Origin: an uncultured Bacteroidales bacterium
GTDB taxonomy: Bacteria; Bacteroidota; Bacteroidia; Bacteroidales; Bacteroidaceae
Assembly (NCBI GenBank): GCA_902799985.1
Contig: CADCCR010000008.1
Coordinates: 1-50,874 of the forward strand
DNA length: 50,874 nucleotides
Direction: 5' to 3'
Part shown: piece after piece, positions 31,788-42,403 of the stretch
Layout: every line of letters begins with the position of its first letter
How positions within the stretch are numbered: the stretch's first letter is position 1
Program-made: the position numbers and the translations under genes
Notes under the pieces: model-generated
Seen by the model: the letters and a program-made list of their open reading frames with translations, nothing else
The model's database searches: none
Told to the model about the DNA's origin: nothing

Positions 31788-33134
31788 TTAACGAGAAGAT
31801 ATACCTGAACGGCCATGTATACGACCGGAACTCAGCAAGCCATCATAGTGCCTCATGAGCAGGTGGCTCTCAATCTGCTGAAGCGTATCGAGAACAACAC
31901 CGACGAGAATGAGCAGAGATGTGCCGCCAAAGAACTGAGCGAACTCAGGCTTCACATTGAGCAATCCGGCAAAGGCAGGCATACATGCAATCACAGCCAG
32001 GAACAGAGAACCAGGCAGAGTGATGCGATCCATTATCTTGTCAATGAAGTCTGCTGTATCCTTTCCAGGACGGATGCCAGGAATGAAACCATTATTGCGC
32101 TTCATATCCTCAGCCATCTGAGTTGGATTCAGTGTGATGGCTGTATAGAAATATGTAAAGGCAATGATGAGCAGAGCAAAGATAATGTTGTATGCCCAAC
32201 TTGTATGATCGGAGAGAGCCATGAGCACAGGCGAAGCAGCCTGACCGTCAGCAACAAGTCCGAGCAGGGTGATAGGTATGAACATGATGGCCTGAGCAAA
32301 GATGATAGGCATCACATTAGCGGCAAACACCTTGAGGGGGATGTACTGACGAACACCACCTACCTGCTGACCTGCAACCATTCTCTTGGCATACTGTACA
32401 GGCACCTTGCGGACACCCTGAACGAGCATAATAGCTGCGAGGATAACCACAAAGAGAAGCATAAGCTCAATAATGAACATTACCAAGCCACCGCCGCCCA
32501 AGTTATTCAGACGAGAAACTACTTCTTGGCCGAAAGCCTGGGGCAGACGGGCTATGATGCCCAACATAATGATGAGTGACACGCCATTGCCGATACCCTT
32601 GTCGGTAATACGCTCACCAATCCAAAGGATGAACATACTGCCTGCAGCAAGAATAATGGTGCTGGAGAGGATAAACATCGACCAGTCAATACCGGGATTG
32701 AGTGCTCCTTGAGCCTGCATCTTCAGGTTAACCAGATAGGAGGGAGCCTGAACAAGCAGGATAAGCATTGTCAAATAACGTGTATACTGGTTCATCTTAC
32801 GGCGACCGCTCTCACCCTCGCGCTGCATCTTCTGGAAGTAAGGCACAACGAATGCAAAGAGCTGAATTACGATGGAGGCCGAGATGTAAGGCATGATTCC
32901 CAACGCAAAGATGGAAGCATTGGAGAATGCACCGCCGGAGAACATGTTCAACAGAGACATAAGTCCTGTGTTGGTCTGTTCCTTCAAGGCCGTCAATGCC
33001 TCCGGATTGATACCCGGAAGGACAATGAACGAACCAAAACGATACATTGCAGCAAAGCCCAGCGTGATGAGAATCCTGGTGCGCAGGTCCTCAACATGCC
33101 AAATGTTCTTCAATGTTTCTATAAACTTCTTCAT
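31788..33134 (-). CDS. secY: Preprotein translocase subunit SecY
   Basis: 448 residues with ten predicted transmembrane helices, the channel of the Sec translocon. Recognisable segments: RILITLGFAAMYRFGSFIVL (helix 1), FALGIMPYISASIVIQLFAF (helix 2), KGIGNGVSLIIMLGI, the cytoplasmic loop RKVPVQYAKRMV, and the C-terminal SHLLMRHYDGLL. Located between rplO and map, closing the spc operon. Confidence 0.97.
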   Translation of the reverse strand: MKKFIETLKNIWHVEDLRTRILITLGFAAMYRFGSFIVLPGINPEALTALKEQTNTGLMSLLNMFSGGAFSNASIFALGIMPYISASIVIQLFAFVVPYFQKMQREGESGRRKMNQYTRYLTMLILLVQAPSYLVNLKMQAQGALNPGIDWSMFILSSTIILAAGSMFILWIGERITDKGIGNGVSLIIMLGIIARLPQAFGQEVVSRLNNLGGGGLVMFIIELMLLFVVILAAIMLVQGVRKVPVQYAKRMVAGQQVGGVRQYIPLKVFAANVMPIIFAQAIMFIPITLLGLVADGQAASPVLMALSDHTSWAYNIIFALLIIAFTYFYTAITLNPTQMAEDMKRNNGFIPGIRPGKDTADFIDKIMDRITLPGSLFLAVIACMPAFAGLLNVKPEFAQFFGGTSLLILVGVVLDTLQQIESHLLMRHYDGLLSSGRIHGRSGISSR

Positions 33135-33146
33135 CAGAATTCAGAT

Positions 33147-33593
33147 TTAAAGTTTTGTTGCGGTTCCACCTGCTTTCTGAATAGCTTCTTCTGCAGACTT
33201 GGAGAAGGCATTGGCAACGACCTCAACCTTAGCGGTCAGGGTTCCATTACCGAGAACCTTAACAAGTCCCTTGGCAGAAACAAGTCCTGCTGCAACCATG
33301 TCCTCGATTGCAACCTTCTCCAGATTCGTCTTGTCAACGAGTTTCTGAATGGTGGAGAGATTCACAACCTGATATTCTACACGATTGATATTTTTGAAGC
33401 CGAACTTGGGCAGACGACGCTGAAGAGGCATCTGACCGCCCTCGAAACCAATCTTCTTCTTGTAGCCGGAACGTGCCTTGGCTCCCTTATGGCCACGGGT
33501 AGAGGTACCACCCAAACCGGAACCGGGACCACGACCAAGTCTTCTACGACTGTGAGTTGATCCGGCAGCAGGTTTCAAATTATTCAATTTCAT
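33147..33593 (-). CDS. rplO: Ribosomal protein L15
   Basis: 148 residues. Late-assembly large-subunit protein. The Gly/Arg-rich N-terminus RRRLGRGPGSGLGGTSTRGH, the FEGGQMPLQRRLPKFGF block and the C-terminal globular domain (VSAKGLVKVLGNGTLTAKVE) are all as expected. It directly precedes secY, with a 12-nt gap. Confidence 0.96.
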   Translation of the reverse strand: MKLNNLKPAAGSTHSRRRLGRGPGSGLGGTSTRGHKGAKARSGYKKKIGFEGGQMPLQRRLPKFGFKNINRVEYQVVNLSTIQKLVDKTNLEKVAIEDMVAAGLVSAKGLVKVLGNGTLTAKVEVVANAFSKSAEEAIQKAGGTATKL

Positions 33594-33626
33594 AATATAA
33601 TCAACTTTAAATGTTCTTTAATACTA

Positions 33627-33803
33627 TCAGCCAATCACCTTCACAAGATGACGAACTGCATTAATCAAGCCACGGTTAGAGGCATTATCTTCAATCTCAA
33701 CTGTCTGATTCATTTTCCTCAGTCCCAGAGTATCCAAAGTGGCTTTCTGAGTGCGGGGAGCATGAATGCGACTTCTTACTTGCTGTACTTTGATTGTTGC
33801 CAT
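33627..33803 (-). CDS. rpmD: Ribosomal protein L30
   Basis: A 58-residue gene from ATG 33803 to TGA 33627. The product begins [20 protein letters not shown] and contains [18 protein letters not shown], then ends RHLVKVIG, matching the small L30 fold. It lies between rpsE and rplO as usual. Confidence 0.95.
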   Translation of the reverse strand: MATIKVQQVRSRIHAPRTQKATLDTLGLRKMNQTVEIEDNASNRGLINAVRHLVKVIG

Positions 33804-33814
33804 AATTTACCTCC

Positions 33815-34324
33815 TTATCCTCTAAATACTTTTTCAACACTGATACCACGGTTGGCTGCGACAGTCTTTGCATCGCGCATCTCAGAAAGAGCTGCGATGG
33901 TAGCCTTGACCAGGTTGTGAGGGTTAGAAGAACCCTTGGACTTAGCCAGGCAGTCCGTAATACCTACGCTGTCGAGGACAGCACGCATGGCACCGCCAGC
34001 CACAACACCTGTTCCGTGTGAAGCGGGCATAATGAGTACATTGGCACCACCGAACTTGGCGGCTGCCTCATGGGGCACAGTACCGTTCAGGACAGGAACC
34101 TGCACAAGATTCTTCTTGGCAGACTCTACGCCCTTGGCAATAGCTGCGGTGACTTCACCTGCCTTGCCCAGACCCCAACCGATGATACCTTTCTCGTTAC
34201 CAACAACAACAATAGCGGAGAAGGTGAACGTGCGACCACCCTTCGTAACCTTAGTTACACGATTGATGGCTACAAGCCTGTCCTTCAGCTCCATTTCGCT
34301 GCTTATCTTAACCTTATTTGCCAT
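33815..34324 (-). CDS. rpsE: Ribosomal protein S5
   Basis: 169 residues. Decoding-fidelity protein of the small subunit. The double-stranded RNA-binding-like N-domain ([40 protein letters not shown]) and the C-domain ([40 protein letters not shown]) are complete. The length is normal and the gene lies 11 nt upstream of rpmD. Confidence 0.97.
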   Translation of the reverse strand: MANKVKISSEMELKDRLVAINRVTKVTKGGRTFTFSAIVVVGNEKGIIGWGLGKAGEVTAAIAKGVESAKKNLVQVPVLNGTVPHEAAAKFGGANVLIMPASHGTGVVAGGAMRAVLDSVGITDCLAKSKGSSNPHNLVKATIAALSEMRDAKTVAANRGISVEKVFRG

Positions 34325-34329
34325 AATTC

Positions 34330-34671
34330 TTAGAATTTAAGTCCACCGTTACGTGCTGCATCAGCAACTTCCTTCACTCTGCCATGATAGAGGTAACCAT
34401 TGCGGTCGAAAACGACTGTAGTGATGCCGGCTTCGAGAGCCTTCTTTGCAGCCAATTCGCCAACCTTGGCAGCCTGTTCCTTCTTAGGACATGTCTCCAT
34501 GCCAAGTGAAGAAGCACTTACCAGGGTGGTACCTGTCATATCATTAATTATCTGCACATATATCTGCTTGTTGCTTCTGAAGACAGACATACGGGGACGC
34601 TCTGCAGTACCAGAAATCTTATTACGAACTCTGTACTTAATCTTGATTCGTCTTTCTATTTTCGTTGTCAT
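34330..34671 (-). CDS. rplR: Ribosomal protein L18
   Basis: 113 residues. Binds 5S rRNA together with L5. Motifs: [40 protein letters not shown] and [20 protein letters not shown] near the C-terminus. Position between rplF and rpsE is standard. Confidence 0.96.
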   Translation of the reverse strand: MTTKIERRIKIKYRVRNKISGTAERPRMSVFRSNKQIYVQIINDMTGTTLVSASSLGMETCPKKEQAAKVGELAAKKALEAGITTVVFDRNGYLYHGRVKEVADAARNGGLKF

Positions 34672-34690
34672 AATCTTAATGTATTAGATA

Positions 34691-35263
34691 TTACTTAGCA
34701 CCAGCCGACTTACCAGACTTTCTGCGAATCTGTTCGCCAACGAACAGAATGCCCTTACCCTTGTAAGGCTCCGGCATACGGAAAGAACGAATCTTAGCAC
34801 AAACCTGACCAAGGAGTTGCTTGTCGCAAGACTCGAGGATGATCAGGGGGTTCTGGTTTCTCTCAGATTTTGTCTCTACCTTGATTTCAGAGGGGAGCTG
34901 GAAGAGAATGGGATGTGTGTAGCCCAGCGCAAATTCCAGGAGGTTGCCCTGATTGGATACGCGGTAACCAACACCGACAAGCTCAAGTTGCTTCTTGTAG
35001 CCCTCGGAAACACCAACGACCATATTGTGAATCAAAGAACGATAGAGGCCGTGGAAAGCCTGCTTCTGCTTTGTCTCAACAGTGTCATTTTCCTCAACGA
35101 TCTCGAAAGTTACCTCAGCATCGGCAAGATTGACCTTAATAGAGGGGTCAACCACCTGAGACATCTCACCCTTGGGGCCTTTTACGGTAACTTTGTTGTC
35201 ATCACTGACATTGATAGTCACTCCGGCAGGAATGCTTATGGGTAATTTACCTATTCTTGACAT
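34691..35263 (-). CDS. rplF: Ribosomal protein L6
   Basis: 190 residues. Two repeated RNA-binding domains near the sarcin-ricin loop and factor-binding site. It starts MSRIGKLPISIPAGVTINVS, and the second domain holds LGYTHPILFQLPSEIKVETK and the signature PEPYKGKGILF. The family's usual length is about 180. Confidence 0.97.
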   Translation of the reverse strand: MSRIGKLPISIPAGVTINVSDDNKVTVKGPKGEMSQVVDPSIKVNLADAEVTFEIVEENDTVETKQKQAFHGLYRSLIHNMVVGVSEGYKKQLELVGVGYRVSNQGNLLEFALGYTHPILFQLPSEIKVETKSERNQNPLIILESCDKQLLGQVCAKIRSFRMPEPYKGKGILFVGEQIRRKSGKSAGAK

Positions 35264-35281
35264 ACGTATTCCTCCTTCAAA

Positions 35282-35677
35282 TTAATAAACGTAGCAAAGG
35301 ACCTCACCGCCAATCTTCTGGTCGGCAGCCTCCTTGTTCGTCATAACACCCTTGGATGTGGACAGGATAGCGATACCAAGTCCGTTGATAACTCTCGGCA
35401 TATCCTTGTAGCCAGTGTACTTACGCATACCGGGTGTGGATATCCTGATTAACTTCTTGATTGCATTCACCTTGTTGACGGCGTCATACTTCAATGCAAT
35501 CTTGATTGTACCTTGAGGGCCATCTTCCACGAACTTATAGTTCAGGATGTAACCCTTCTCGAAGAGAATCTTTGTGATTTCCTTCTTAAGATTTGACGCA
35601 GGCACTTCCACTACTCTGTGCTTTGCCTGAATTGCGTTGCGCAATCTTGTCAAATAGTCTGCAATTGGATCTGTCAT
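35282..35677 (-). CDS. rpsH: Ribosomal protein S8
   Basis: 131 residues. Primary 16S rRNA-binding protein and, in E. coli, the repressor of the spc operon. It starts MTDPIADYLTRLRNAIQAKH. The C-terminal signature GLGIAILSTSKGVMTNKEAA ends GGEVLCYVY. Followed by rplF with an 18-nt gap. Confidence 0.97.
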   Translation of the reverse strand: MTDPIADYLTRLRNAIQAKHRVVEVPASNLKKEITKILFEKGYILNYKFVEDGPQGTIKIALKYDAVNKVNAIKKLIRISTPGMRKYTGYKDMPRVINGLGIAILSTSKGVMTNKEAADQKIGGEVLCYVY

Positions 35678-35729
35678 ATAATTTAGAATTTAATTGATCG
35701 GGACACTCCCGACAATATTAAAATAGTAT

Positions 35730-36029
35730 TTACCAGCTTGCTTTCTTTACGCCGGGGATAAGACCGCTAGATGCCATTTCACGGAACTGAATACGTGAGA
35801 GGCCAAACAGACGGATATAACCCTTTGGACGACCGGTTATCTTGCAGCGGTTGTGAAGACGGATGGGATTGGCATTGCGGGGAATAGACTGCAGCTTCTG
35901 AGCTGCCTCGTATGCCTCGACAGGATCGCCTGTGTTTACAATCTTCTTCAGTGCAGCACGCTTAGCAGCGTACTTTGCTACAAGCTTTGCTCTCTTGACC
36001 TCGCGGGCCTTCATTGATTCTTTTGCCAT
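35730..36029 (-). CDS. rpsN: Ribosomal protein S14, zinc-independent long form
   Basis: 99 residues. It starts [20 protein letters not shown]. The conserved C-terminal part reads [20 protein letters not shown] then [20 protein letters not shown]. No CxxC pair is present, so this is the C-minus form, which fits the zinc-independent L36 in the same operon. Confidence 0.97.
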   Translation of the reverse strand: MAKESMKAREVKRAKLVAKYAAKRAALKKIVNTGDPVEAYEAAQKLQSIPRNANPIRLHNRCKITGRPKGYIRLFGLSRIQFREMASSGLIPGVKKASW

Positions 36030-36034
36030 ATCGA

Positions 36035-36592
36035 TTAATCGTTTTTCGCGTTCTTAAAGGGAAGGCCAAACTCTTTGAGCAGAGCATAACCCTCTTCGTC
36101 AGTCTTCGCAGTGGTAACGAACGTGATGTTCATTCCGAGGATACGATCGATGGTATCAATATTAATCTCGGGGAAGATAATCTGCTCCTGAATGCCCAGG
36201 GTGTAGTTACCACGGCCATCCAACTTGCTTTCAATACCCTTGAAGTCACGGATACGAGGCAAAGCAACACGCACGAGTTTCTCAAGGAACTCATACATTC
36301 TCTCGCGACGCAATGTTACCATAACACCAATAGGCATTTTCTTACGAAGCTTGAAATTGGCGACGTCCTTCTTAGAGACGGTAGCAACTGCCTTCTGACC
36401 GGTGATAGCAGTGAGCTCGTTGATTGCAACGTCGATGATCTTCTTGTCGGCAGTTGCCATTCCCAAGCCCTGGTTGATAACAATCTTCTTCAAAACAGGA
36501 ATCTGCATTGCTGAAGAGTAGTTGAACTGCTTCATCAGTGCAGGAGCAATACGCTCGGCATATTCTTTCTTAAGGCTTGCAGTATTTGCCAT
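36035..36592 (-). CDS. rplE: Ribosomal protein L5
   Basis: 185 residues from ATG 36592, preferred to an in-frame ATG three codons upstream because AGGAG lies 9 nt ahead of it. Binds 5S rRNA and contacts the P-site tRNA. Motifs: [59 protein letters not shown] and [20 protein letters not shown]. Confidence 0.97.
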   Translation of the reverse strand: MANTASLKKEYAERIAPALMKQFNYSSAMQIPVLKKIVINQGLGMATADKKIIDVAINELTAITGQKAVATVSKKDVANFKLRKKMPIGVMVTLRRERMYEFLEKLVRVALPRIRDFKGIESKLDGRGNYTLGIQEQIIFPEINIDTIDRILGMNITFVTTAKTDEEGYALLKEFGLPFKNAKND

Positions 36593-36607
36593 TATTAACA
36601 TCTCCTA

Positions 36608-36886
36608 TTATTTAACAGTTACATTCATAGCCTTACCGTTGGAGCGGACAGCCTTGCCGTCCACAACAGGGTTGAGCTTTGAAACTTGAATGGGAGCTTC
36701 CTGCTTAACGATACCTCCCTGAGGGTACTTTGCACTGGGCTTCTGGCTCTTGCTGACCATATTGATACCCTCTACGATGGCGCGCTGCTCCTTGACGAGC
36801 ACCTTCAACACTTTACCGGTCTGACCCTTGCAGTTGCCAGAGTTGACGTAAACTGTATCGCCTTTCTTAATGTGTAACTTACTCAT
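36608..36886 (-). CDS. rplX: Ribosomal protein L24
   Basis: 92 residues from ATG 36886 ([20 protein letters not shown]). A longer frame with an ATG four codons upstream exists but lacks family support. KOW-domain protein that initiates large-subunit assembly. The [20 protein letters not shown] block is diagnostic. It is a little shorter than many L24 proteins: the C-terminus ends soon after the [10 protein letters not shown] region. Confidence 0.94.
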   Translation of the reverse strand: MSKLHIKKGDTVYVNSGNCKGQTGKVLKVLVKEQRAIVEGINMVSKSQKPSAKYPQGGIVKQEAPIQVSKLNPVVDGKAVRSNGKAMNVTVK

Positions 36887-36905
36887 TACTGAAATCATTA
36901 ATTGA

Positions 36906-37271
36906 TTAAAGAACTTCGGGTGCCAGTGAAACCACCTTCATATTGGCGGCACGCAACTCACGAGCGACAGGACCGAAAATACGACTACCACGCAGTTCGC
37001 CTGCATTGTTCAGAAGAACGCAAGCGTTATCATCAAAACGAATATAGGAACCGTCAGCACGACGGACTTCCTTCTTAGTACGTACAATCAAGGCCTTAGA
37101 TACTGCACCCTTCTTAACTTCACTGGTGGGAATTGCGCTCTTCACAGACACGACAATTACATCACCTACAGATGCGTAGCGACGACGAGTGCCACCCAGC
37201 ACACGGATGCACATAGCTTCCTTTGCACCGCTATTATCTGCAACTACTAATCTAGATTCTGCTTGTATCAT
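36906..37271 (-). CDS. rplN: Ribosomal protein L14
   Basis: 121 residues. Large-subunit interface protein that forms bridges with 16S rRNA. It starts [60 protein letters not shown] and [20 protein letters not shown] are all characteristic. Two-nt gap to rpsQ. Confidence 0.97.
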   Translation of the reverse strand: MIQAESRLVVADNSGAKEAMCIRVLGGTRRRYASVGDVIVVSVKSAIPTSEVKKGAVSKALIVRTKKEVRRADGSYIRFDDNACVLLNNAGELRGSRIFGPVARELRAANMKVVSLAPEVL

Positions 37272-37273
37272 AA

Positions 37274-37531
37274 TTACTTAGCTCTTTCTACGATTTCTAC
37301 TACTCTCCATCTCTTAGTCTTGCTCAAGGGACGGGTTTCCATAATCAGGACGGTGTCACCCTTATGGCAGTCGTTCTTCTCATCATGTGCATGATACTTC
37401 TTCGTCTTGGAAACGAACTTGCCATAGATGGGATGCTTCTCCTTAAACTTTGCAGCTACAACAATGGTCTTGTCCATCTTGTCGCTTACGACAACACCTG
37501 TTCTTGTCTTTCTTAAATTTCTTGCTTCCAT
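37274..37531 (-). CDS. rpsQ: Ribosomal protein S17
   Basis: 85 residues from ATG 37531 ([20 protein letters not shown]). An in-frame ATG four codons upstream overlaps nothing but is not supported by family length. OB-fold protein that binds 16S rRNA early in assembly. Motifs [20 protein letters not shown] and [19 protein letters not shown] are present. Confidence 0.95.
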   Translation of the reverse strand: MEARNLRKTRTGVVVSDKMDKTIVVAAKFKEKHPIYGKFVSKTKKYHAHDEKNDCHKGDTVLIMETRPLSKTKRWRVVEIVERAK

Positions 37532-37543
37532 GTCTAAGACCAA

Positions 37544-37738
37544 TTATTTATTCAACTCTCTTTGACGAAGCACAGTCTTGAGGCGTGCAATGTCACGACG
37601 CGCAGCCTTAATCTGTGCACTATTAGCGAGGGGTGATACTGCATGGTTCAGGAGCATCTGGTTGTAGTTAGCCTGCTCCGTCTGTATGCGCTCTGCCAGA
37701 TCGGCAGTAGTCATCTCCTTAATTTCTGCAATCTTCAT
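37544..37738 (-). CDS. rpmC: Ribosomal protein L29
   Basis: 64 residues of two antiparallel helices at the peptide exit tunnel. It starts MKIAEIKEMTTADLAERIQT and contains the signature IKAARRDIARLKTVLRQREL. Two-nt gap to the rplP stop codon. Confidence 0.96.
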   Translation of the reverse strand: MKIAEIKEMTTADLAERIQTEQANYNQMLLNHAVSPLANSAQIKAARRDIARLKTVLRQRELNK

Positions 37739-37740
37739 AA

Positions 37741-38166
37741 TTATGCGTTTTTGTCGTAATCACGTCTAACAACGAACTTCGTGGTGACAGGCAGCTTCTG
37801 AGATGCCAGACGAAGTGCTTCCTTGGCAATTTCATACGAAACGCCTTCAATCTCGAAAATAATGCGACCGGGAGTGATGGGGAACACATATCCTACGGGA
37901 TCACCCTTACCTTTACCCATACGAACGTCTGCGGGCTTCTTGGTAATAGGCTTGTCGGGGAAGATACGTATCCAGCTCTGTCCCTCACGCTGCATGTAAC
38001 GCGTCATAGCAACACGGGCTGCTTCAATCTGGCGTGCGGTAATCCAATGAGTCTCAAGAGACTTGATACCGAAAGAGCCGAATGCCAGCTGGTTGCCGCG
38101 CATGGCATTGCCTTTGCAACGACCTTTTTGCGGTCTTCTATATTTGGTTCTTTTTGGTTGTAACAT
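37741..38166 (-). CDS. rplP: Ribosomal protein L16
   Basis: 141 residues. Contacts the A-site tRNA elbow. It starts [60 protein letters not shown] and [20 protein letters not shown] are diagnostic. Normal length and position. Confidence 0.97.
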   Translation of the reverse strand: MLQPKRTKYRRPQKGRCKGNAMRGNQLAFGSFGIKSLETHWITARQIEAARVAMTRYMQREGQSWIRIFPDKPITKKPADVRMGKGKGDPVGYVFPITPGRIIFEIEGVSYEIAKEALRLASQKLPVTTKFVVRRDYDKNA

Positions 38167-38178
38167 GATAATCTAATT

Positions 38179-38907
38179 TTAGCGATTATTGTTCTTCTTA
38201 CGACGGAAGTTCCGCCTGTCGTTACCGCCGAAGTTGCGGCCATTGTCCTTCTGCTGTGTGAAGTTAGGAGCAAGGTCCTTCTTGCCATAGACCTCACCGC
38301 GGCAGATCCACACCTTAATGCCAAGCAGACCAACCTTAGTCAGAGCCTCTGACTGGCAGTAGTCAATGTCAGCACGGAGTGTGTGCAGGGGAGTACGTCC
38401 TTCCTTGAACATCTCGGAGCGGGCAATTTCAGCACCGTTGAGACGGCCAGAGATGAGGACCTTGATTCCTTCGGCACCGGCACGCATGGTATTCTGTATA
38501 GCCATCTTGATAGCACGACGGTATGCAATCTTACCTTCTACCTGACGGGCGATGTTGTTAGCCACAATGACTGCATCGAGTTCCGGTCTCTTAACCTCGA
38601 AGATGTTGATCTGGACATCCTTCTGAGTGAGCTTCTTCAGCTCTTCCTTGAGGGTATCAACCTTCTCTCCTCCCTTACCGATAATAAGACCAGGACGAGC
38701 AGTGCAAACAGTGATAGTCACCATTTTGAGGGTACGTTCGATGACGATGCGCGAAATGCTAGCGTCACCAAGGCGAGCGTCGAGGTACTTGCGGATTTTG
38801 CTATCTTCGAGGATAGATTCACCAAAATCCTTACCTCCGTACCAATTTGAGTCCCAACCACGGACAATGCCGAGGCGGTTGCTTATAGGATTAACTTTCT
38901 GTCCCAT
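38179..38907 (-). CDS. rpsC: Ribosomal protein S3
   Basis: 242 residues. It lines the mRNA entry tunnel. It starts [20 protein letters not shown]. The KH domain shows [20 protein letters not shown]; the C-domain shows [20 protein letters not shown] and [14 protein letters not shown]. The tail is rich in Asn and Arg ([18 protein letters not shown]), a lineage-specific extension. Confidence 0.97.
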   Translation of the reverse strand: MGQKVNPISNRLGIVRGWDSNWYGGKDFGESILEDSKIRKYLDARLGDASISRIVIERTLKMVTITVCTARPGLIIGKGGEKVDTLKEELKKLTQKDVQINIFEVKRPELDAVIVANNIARQVEGKIAYRRAIKMAIQNTMRAGAEGIKVLISGRLNGAEIARSEMFKEGRTPLHTLRADIDYCQSEALTKVGLLGIKVWICRGEVYGKKDLAPNFTQQKDNGRNFGGNDRRNFRRKKNNNR

Positions 38908-38915
38908 ACTTTTCC

Positions 38916-39314
38916 TTAATCTTTATTCTTACTGTCAACGAACAACGTTATGTGGTTAGAACGCTTACGGATTCTGTAACCACGTCCCTGAGGAGCTGGT
39001 CTCATGCGCTTAAGGGTAGCACCCTCGTCCACGAAAATCTTACTGATGTAGAGCTCACCTTCCTCGGCTTTGCGCTCGTTTTTCTGTTCCCAGTTGGCAA
39101 TTGCAGAGCGAAGCACCTTCTCGACGTCTTCACTGGCTGCCTTTACGCAGAACTTCAGAGTGCCCAGTGCCCTATTGACTTCCATGCCGCGAACCAGGTC
39201 AACCACGTATCTCATCTTGCGGGGGGAAGAAGGCACATTCCTCAGCTTTGCGAAGCTTTGCGCTTTGCGAGCCTCTTTTCTAGCTTCAGCAGCTAATTTT
39301 TTTCTTTTTCCCAT
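38916..39314 (-). CDS. rplV: Ribosomal protein L22
   Basis: 132 residues. Its extended loop lines the nascent-chain tunnel. After a basic N-terminal segment ([20 protein letters not shown]) the family core follows: [20 protein letters not shown] and [20 protein letters not shown]. Gap of 8 nt to rpsC. Confidence 0.96.
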   Translation of the reverse strand: MGKRKKLAAEARKEARKAQSFAKLRNVPSSPRKMRYVVDLVRGMEVNRALGTLKFCVKAASEDVEKVLRSAIANWEQKNERKAEEGELYISKIFVDEGATLKRMRPAPQGRGYRIRKRSNHITLFVDSKNKD

Positions 39315-39351
39315 TATATTATTACTCTATAATTAACGATTAAATGCCTGC

Positions 39352-39621
39352 TTACTTCTTCTTGTTACCAGCATGGCCGCCGAACTTGCGTGTAGGTGCG
39401 AATTCACCCAACTTGTGTCCAACCATATTTTCTGTAACGTAAACAGGAATAAACTTATTTCCGTTGTGAACGGCAACCGTATGACCTACGAAATCCGGAG
39501 AAATCATTGAAGCACGCGACCATGTCTTGACAACGTTCTTCTTACCGCTTTCATTCATGGCAACGATTTTCTTCTCGAGGCTGACTTCGATATACGGACC
39601 TTTCTTTAATGAACGACTCAT
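39352..39621 (-). CDS. rpsS: Ribosomal protein S19
   Basis: 89 residues in the small-subunit head. It starts [40 protein letters not shown] and [20 protein letters not shown] are diagnostic. Located between rplB and rplV. Confidence 0.97.
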   Translation of the reverse strand: MSRSLKKGPYIEVSLEKKIVAMNESGKKNVVKTWSRASMISPDFVGHTVAVHNGNKFIPVYVTENMVGHKLGEFAPTRKFGGHAGNKKK

Positions 39622-39646
39622 AATTTTACTCTAACTAACTTTTTGT

Positions 39647-40471
39647 TTACTTATTACATCTCTCGATAATATACTTGTTGGACTGCTTCTTGGGAGAACG
39701 AGTCTTGAGTCCCTTAGCATACAAGCCCTTGCGCGAACGAGGATGACCGCCTGACTGACGACCTTCGCCGCCACCCATTGGGTGATCGTGTGGGTTCATG
39801 ACAACGCCGCGGTTGTGGGGGCGACGTCCTAACCAGCGAGAGCGTCCGGCCTTGCCTGAACTTTCCAGGGCATGGTCTGAGTTACCTACGCTACCTACTG
39901 TTGCCTTGCAGGCGGAGAGAATCTGACGGGTTTCTCCAGAGGGAAGCTTAATAACGCAGTAGCGACCTTCGCGTGAAGTTAGCTGAGCAAAGTTTCCAGC
40001 GGAACGAACGAGCAGAGCGCCCTGACCGGGGCGGAGCTCGATGTTGTGGATTACAGTACCCACGGGAATGTTCTGCAGGGGCAGGGCATTACCTACTTCG
40101 GGAGCTGCTTCGGCGCCGCTCATCACAGTGGCACCCACCTTCAGTCCGTTGGGAGCAATAATATAACGCTTTTCACCGTCGGCGTAGTAAAGGAGTGCGA
40201 TGCGCGCGGAGCGGTTGGGATCGTACTCGATTGTCTTTACGACGGCGGGAACACCATCCTTCTCACGTCGGAAGTCAATGAAACGGAATTTCTGCTTGTG
40301 ACCTCCACCGATATAGCGCATTGTCATCTTACCGGTGTTGTTACGTCCGCCGGTTGAGCGCTTACCGTAAACGAGAGACTTCTCAGGTACCGATGCAGTA
40401 ATTTCTTCGAAGGTACCTATAATTTTGTGTCTTTGGCCCGGTGTTGTGGGCTTAAATTTACGTACTGCCAT
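39647..40471 (-). CDS. rplB: Ribosomal protein L2
   Basis: 274 residues. One of the proteins closest to the peptidyl-transferase centre. It starts [20 protein letters not shown]. Contains [20 protein letters not shown] and the signature [20 protein letters not shown] with the conserved histidine. Ends with a basic tail. Normal length. Confidence 0.97.
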   Translation of the reverse strand: MAVRKFKPTTPGQRHKIIGTFEEITASVPEKSLVYGKRSTGGRNNTGKMTMRYIGGGHKQKFRFIDFRREKDGVPAVVKTIEYDPNRSARIALLYYADGEKRYIIAPNGLKVGATVMSGAEAAPEVGNALPLQNIPVGTVIHNIELRPGQGALLVRSAGNFAQLTSREGRYCVIKLPSGETRQILSACKATVGSVGNSDHALESSGKAGRSRWLGRRPHNRGVVMNPHDHPMGGGEGRQSGGHPRSRKGLYAKGLKTRSPKKQSNKYIIERCNK

Positions 40472-40477
40472 CTTCTA

Positions 40478-40768
40478 TTAAATGTTGCTGTAAAAATCAA
40501 TAACGTCGCCTTCCTTGAGGGTTACGATAGCCTTCTTGAAAGCGTTGGTACGTCCTTTGACGAGACCAGAGCGGGTGTAGCGCCTCTTGTTCTTGCCTGC
40601 ATATACACAGGTGTTAACGTCAGTAACGGTGACGTTATACAGAGCCTCTACTTCCTTCTTGATCTCAATCTTGTTGGCATCGGGACGAACGATGAAGCCG
40701 AACTTGTTCTGCTTCTCTGTGATGCTGGTCATCTTCTCAGATACCAGAGGTTTTACGATATATCCCAT
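40478..40768 (-). CDS. rplW: Ribosomal protein L23
   Basis: 96 residues. Exit-tunnel protein and docking site for trigger factor and SRP. It starts MGYIVKPLVSEKMTSITEKQ. YNVTVTDVNTCVYAGKNKRR follows with VKGRTNAFKKAIVTLKEGDV. Between rplD and rplB. Confidence 0.96.
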   Translation of the reverse strand: MGYIVKPLVSEKMTSITEKQNKFGFIVRPDANKIEIKKEVEALYNVTVTDVNTCVYAGKNKRRYTRSGLVKGRTNAFKKAIVTLKEGDVIDFYSNI

Positions 40769-40786
40769 ATTCTGTATTTCGGCTAC

Positions 40787-41416
40787 TTATTTGGTTAAGT
40801 TTCCATCGATTACAGCGAGAGCGCTCTCAGCTACGACCATGACATCTGCATCCAAAACTCTGTAGGTATTGAGTGCATTTGCAGGCATAACCTGAACGCG
40901 TTCGATGTTTCGAGCTGACAAATATACGACTTTATCTGCACCTGGCAAAACAAAGAGGGTCTTCTTGCCTGAAACTTTAAGATTATTTAAGATTTCAATC
41001 ATTGATTTCGTCTTGGGAGCCTCGAAAGAGAAGTCTTCGACAACGACCAGTGCATTCTCCTGAGCCTTGTATGCGAGAGCAGACTTACGAGCGAGCTGAC
41101 GAACCTTTTTATTGAGTTTGAAACTATAGTCGCGAGGCTTGGGACCGAACACACGGCCACCGCCAACGAGTACGGGAGAGTTGATGTCACCGCGACGAGC
41201 ACCGCCACCACCTTTCTGGCGACCGAGCTTGCGTGTTGAACCACTTACTTCACTTCTTTCTTTAGACTTAGCTGTTCCCTGACGCTGGTTAGCCATGATA
41301 AGCTTCACGTCGAGATAGATTGCGTGGTCGTTGGGCTCAATAGCGTAAATGGCATCATTGAGAGCGACCTTACGTCCGGTCTCCTGACCTTTGATATTTA
41401 ATACACTTAATTCCAT
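40787..41416 (-). CDS. rplD: Ribosomal protein L4
   Basis: 209 residues. Its long loop reaches the tunnel constriction. [20 protein letters not shown] and [20 protein letters not shown] mark the loop region; the globular C-terminal domain follows. Its ATG overlaps the rplC stop codon by one base (41416), implying coupled translation. In E. coli L4 also represses the S10 operon. Confidence 0.97.
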   Translation of the reverse strand: MELSVLNIKGQETGRKVALNDAIYAIEPNDHAIYLDVKLIMANQRQGTAKSKERSEVSGSTRKLGRQKGGGGARRGDINSPVLVGGGRVFGPKPRDYSFKLNKKVRQLARKSALAYKAQENALVVVEDFSFEAPKTKSMIEILNNLKVSGKKTLFVLPGADKVVYLSARNIERVQVMPANALNTYRVLDADVMVVAESALAVIDGNLTK

Positions 41417-42033
41417 TACTTGATAACGCTTACGATTGAACCTTTGTATCCGGGAACACTACCCTTGATGAGAAGGAGGTTGTGTTCGGGAATCACCTTT
41501 AACACTTGCAGGTTGTGTGTAGTTACACGATCGCCGCCCATTTGGCCGCCCATGCGCATTCCTTTGAACACCTTTGCAGGGTAAGAACATGCGCCGATTG
41601 AACCGGGCTTGCGAAGACGGTCGTCCTGACCGTGAGTTGTCTGACCTACGCCGCCGAAGCCGTGGCGCTTTACTACGCCCTGGAAGCCGCGACCCTTGGA
41701 GGTTGCGATGACGTCGACGAAAGAGCTGTCTGCGAACAGGTCGACGGTGATGGTGTCACCCAGATTCAGTTCCTGTTCGAAACCTGTGAACTCGGCCAAG
41801 TGTCTCTTGGGGGTTACTCCTGCTTTCTTGAAGTGGCCCATGAGAGGAGCGGTAGTGTTCTTCTCCTTAGCCTCTTCGAAACCGAGCTGTACGGCTTCGT
41901 AGCCATCCTTCTCTAAGCTTTTGATCTGAGTAACAACACAAGGACCCAATTCGATAACAGTGCATGGTACATTCTTACCCTCGGCACTGAAAACGGAAGT
42001 CATTCCGATTTTCTTTCCTAATAATCCTGGCAT
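41416..42033 (-). CDS. rplC: Ribosomal protein L3
   Basis: 205 residues. It starts [20 protein letters not shown], with the long loop segment [20 protein letters not shown] followed by [20 protein letters not shown], which reaches toward the peptidyl-transferase centre. Normal length. Translationally coupled to rplD. Confidence 0.97.
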   Translation of the reverse strand: MPGLLGKKIGMTSVFSAEGKNVPCTVIELGPCVVTQIKSLEKDGYEAVQLGFEEAKEKNTTAPLMGHFKKAGVTPKRHLAEFTGFEQELNLGDTITVDLFADSSFVDVIATSKGRGFQGVVKRHGFGGVGQTTHGQDDRLRKPGSIGACSYPAKVFKGMRMGGQMGGDRVTTHNLQVLKVIPEHNLLLIKGSVPGYKGSIVSVIK

Positions 42034-42065
42034 TTCTGTTATTCTAAATGATTAAACAATAGTAA

Positions 42066-42371
42066 TTACACTTTGATCTCAACTTCTACACCGCTGGGAA
42101 GCTCGAGCTTCATGAGAGCGTCAATAGTCTTCTCGCTTGAGCTGTGAATATCAACAAGGCGCTTGTAGCTGCTCAGCTCGAACTGCTCGCGGCTCTTCTT
42201 GTTGACGAATGTAGAACGGTTGACGGTGAAGATTCTCTTGTGTGTGGGCAGAGGAATAGGACCGCTTACCACAGCACCTGTCTCCTTCACGGTCTTTACA
42301 ATCTTCTCGGCAGACTTGTCTACCAGATTGTGATCGTAAGACTTCAGTTTGATTCTAATCTTTGGACTCAT
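42066..42371 (-). CDS. rpsJ: Ribosomal protein S10
   Basis: 101 residues. Small-subunit head protein. It starts [40 protein letters not shown] and [20 protein letters not shown] are diagnostic. First gene of the S10 section, separated from fusA by a 130-nt gap holding a strong hairpin. Confidence 0.97.
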   Translation of the reverse strand: MSPKIRIKLKSYDHNLVDKSAEKIVKTVKETGAVVSGPIPLPTHKRIFTVNRSTFVNKKSREQFELSSYKRLVDIHSSSEKTIDALMKLELPSGVEVEIKV

Positions 42372-42403
42372 TTCTTTGTTTGTTAATATATTTATTATTT
42401 TGT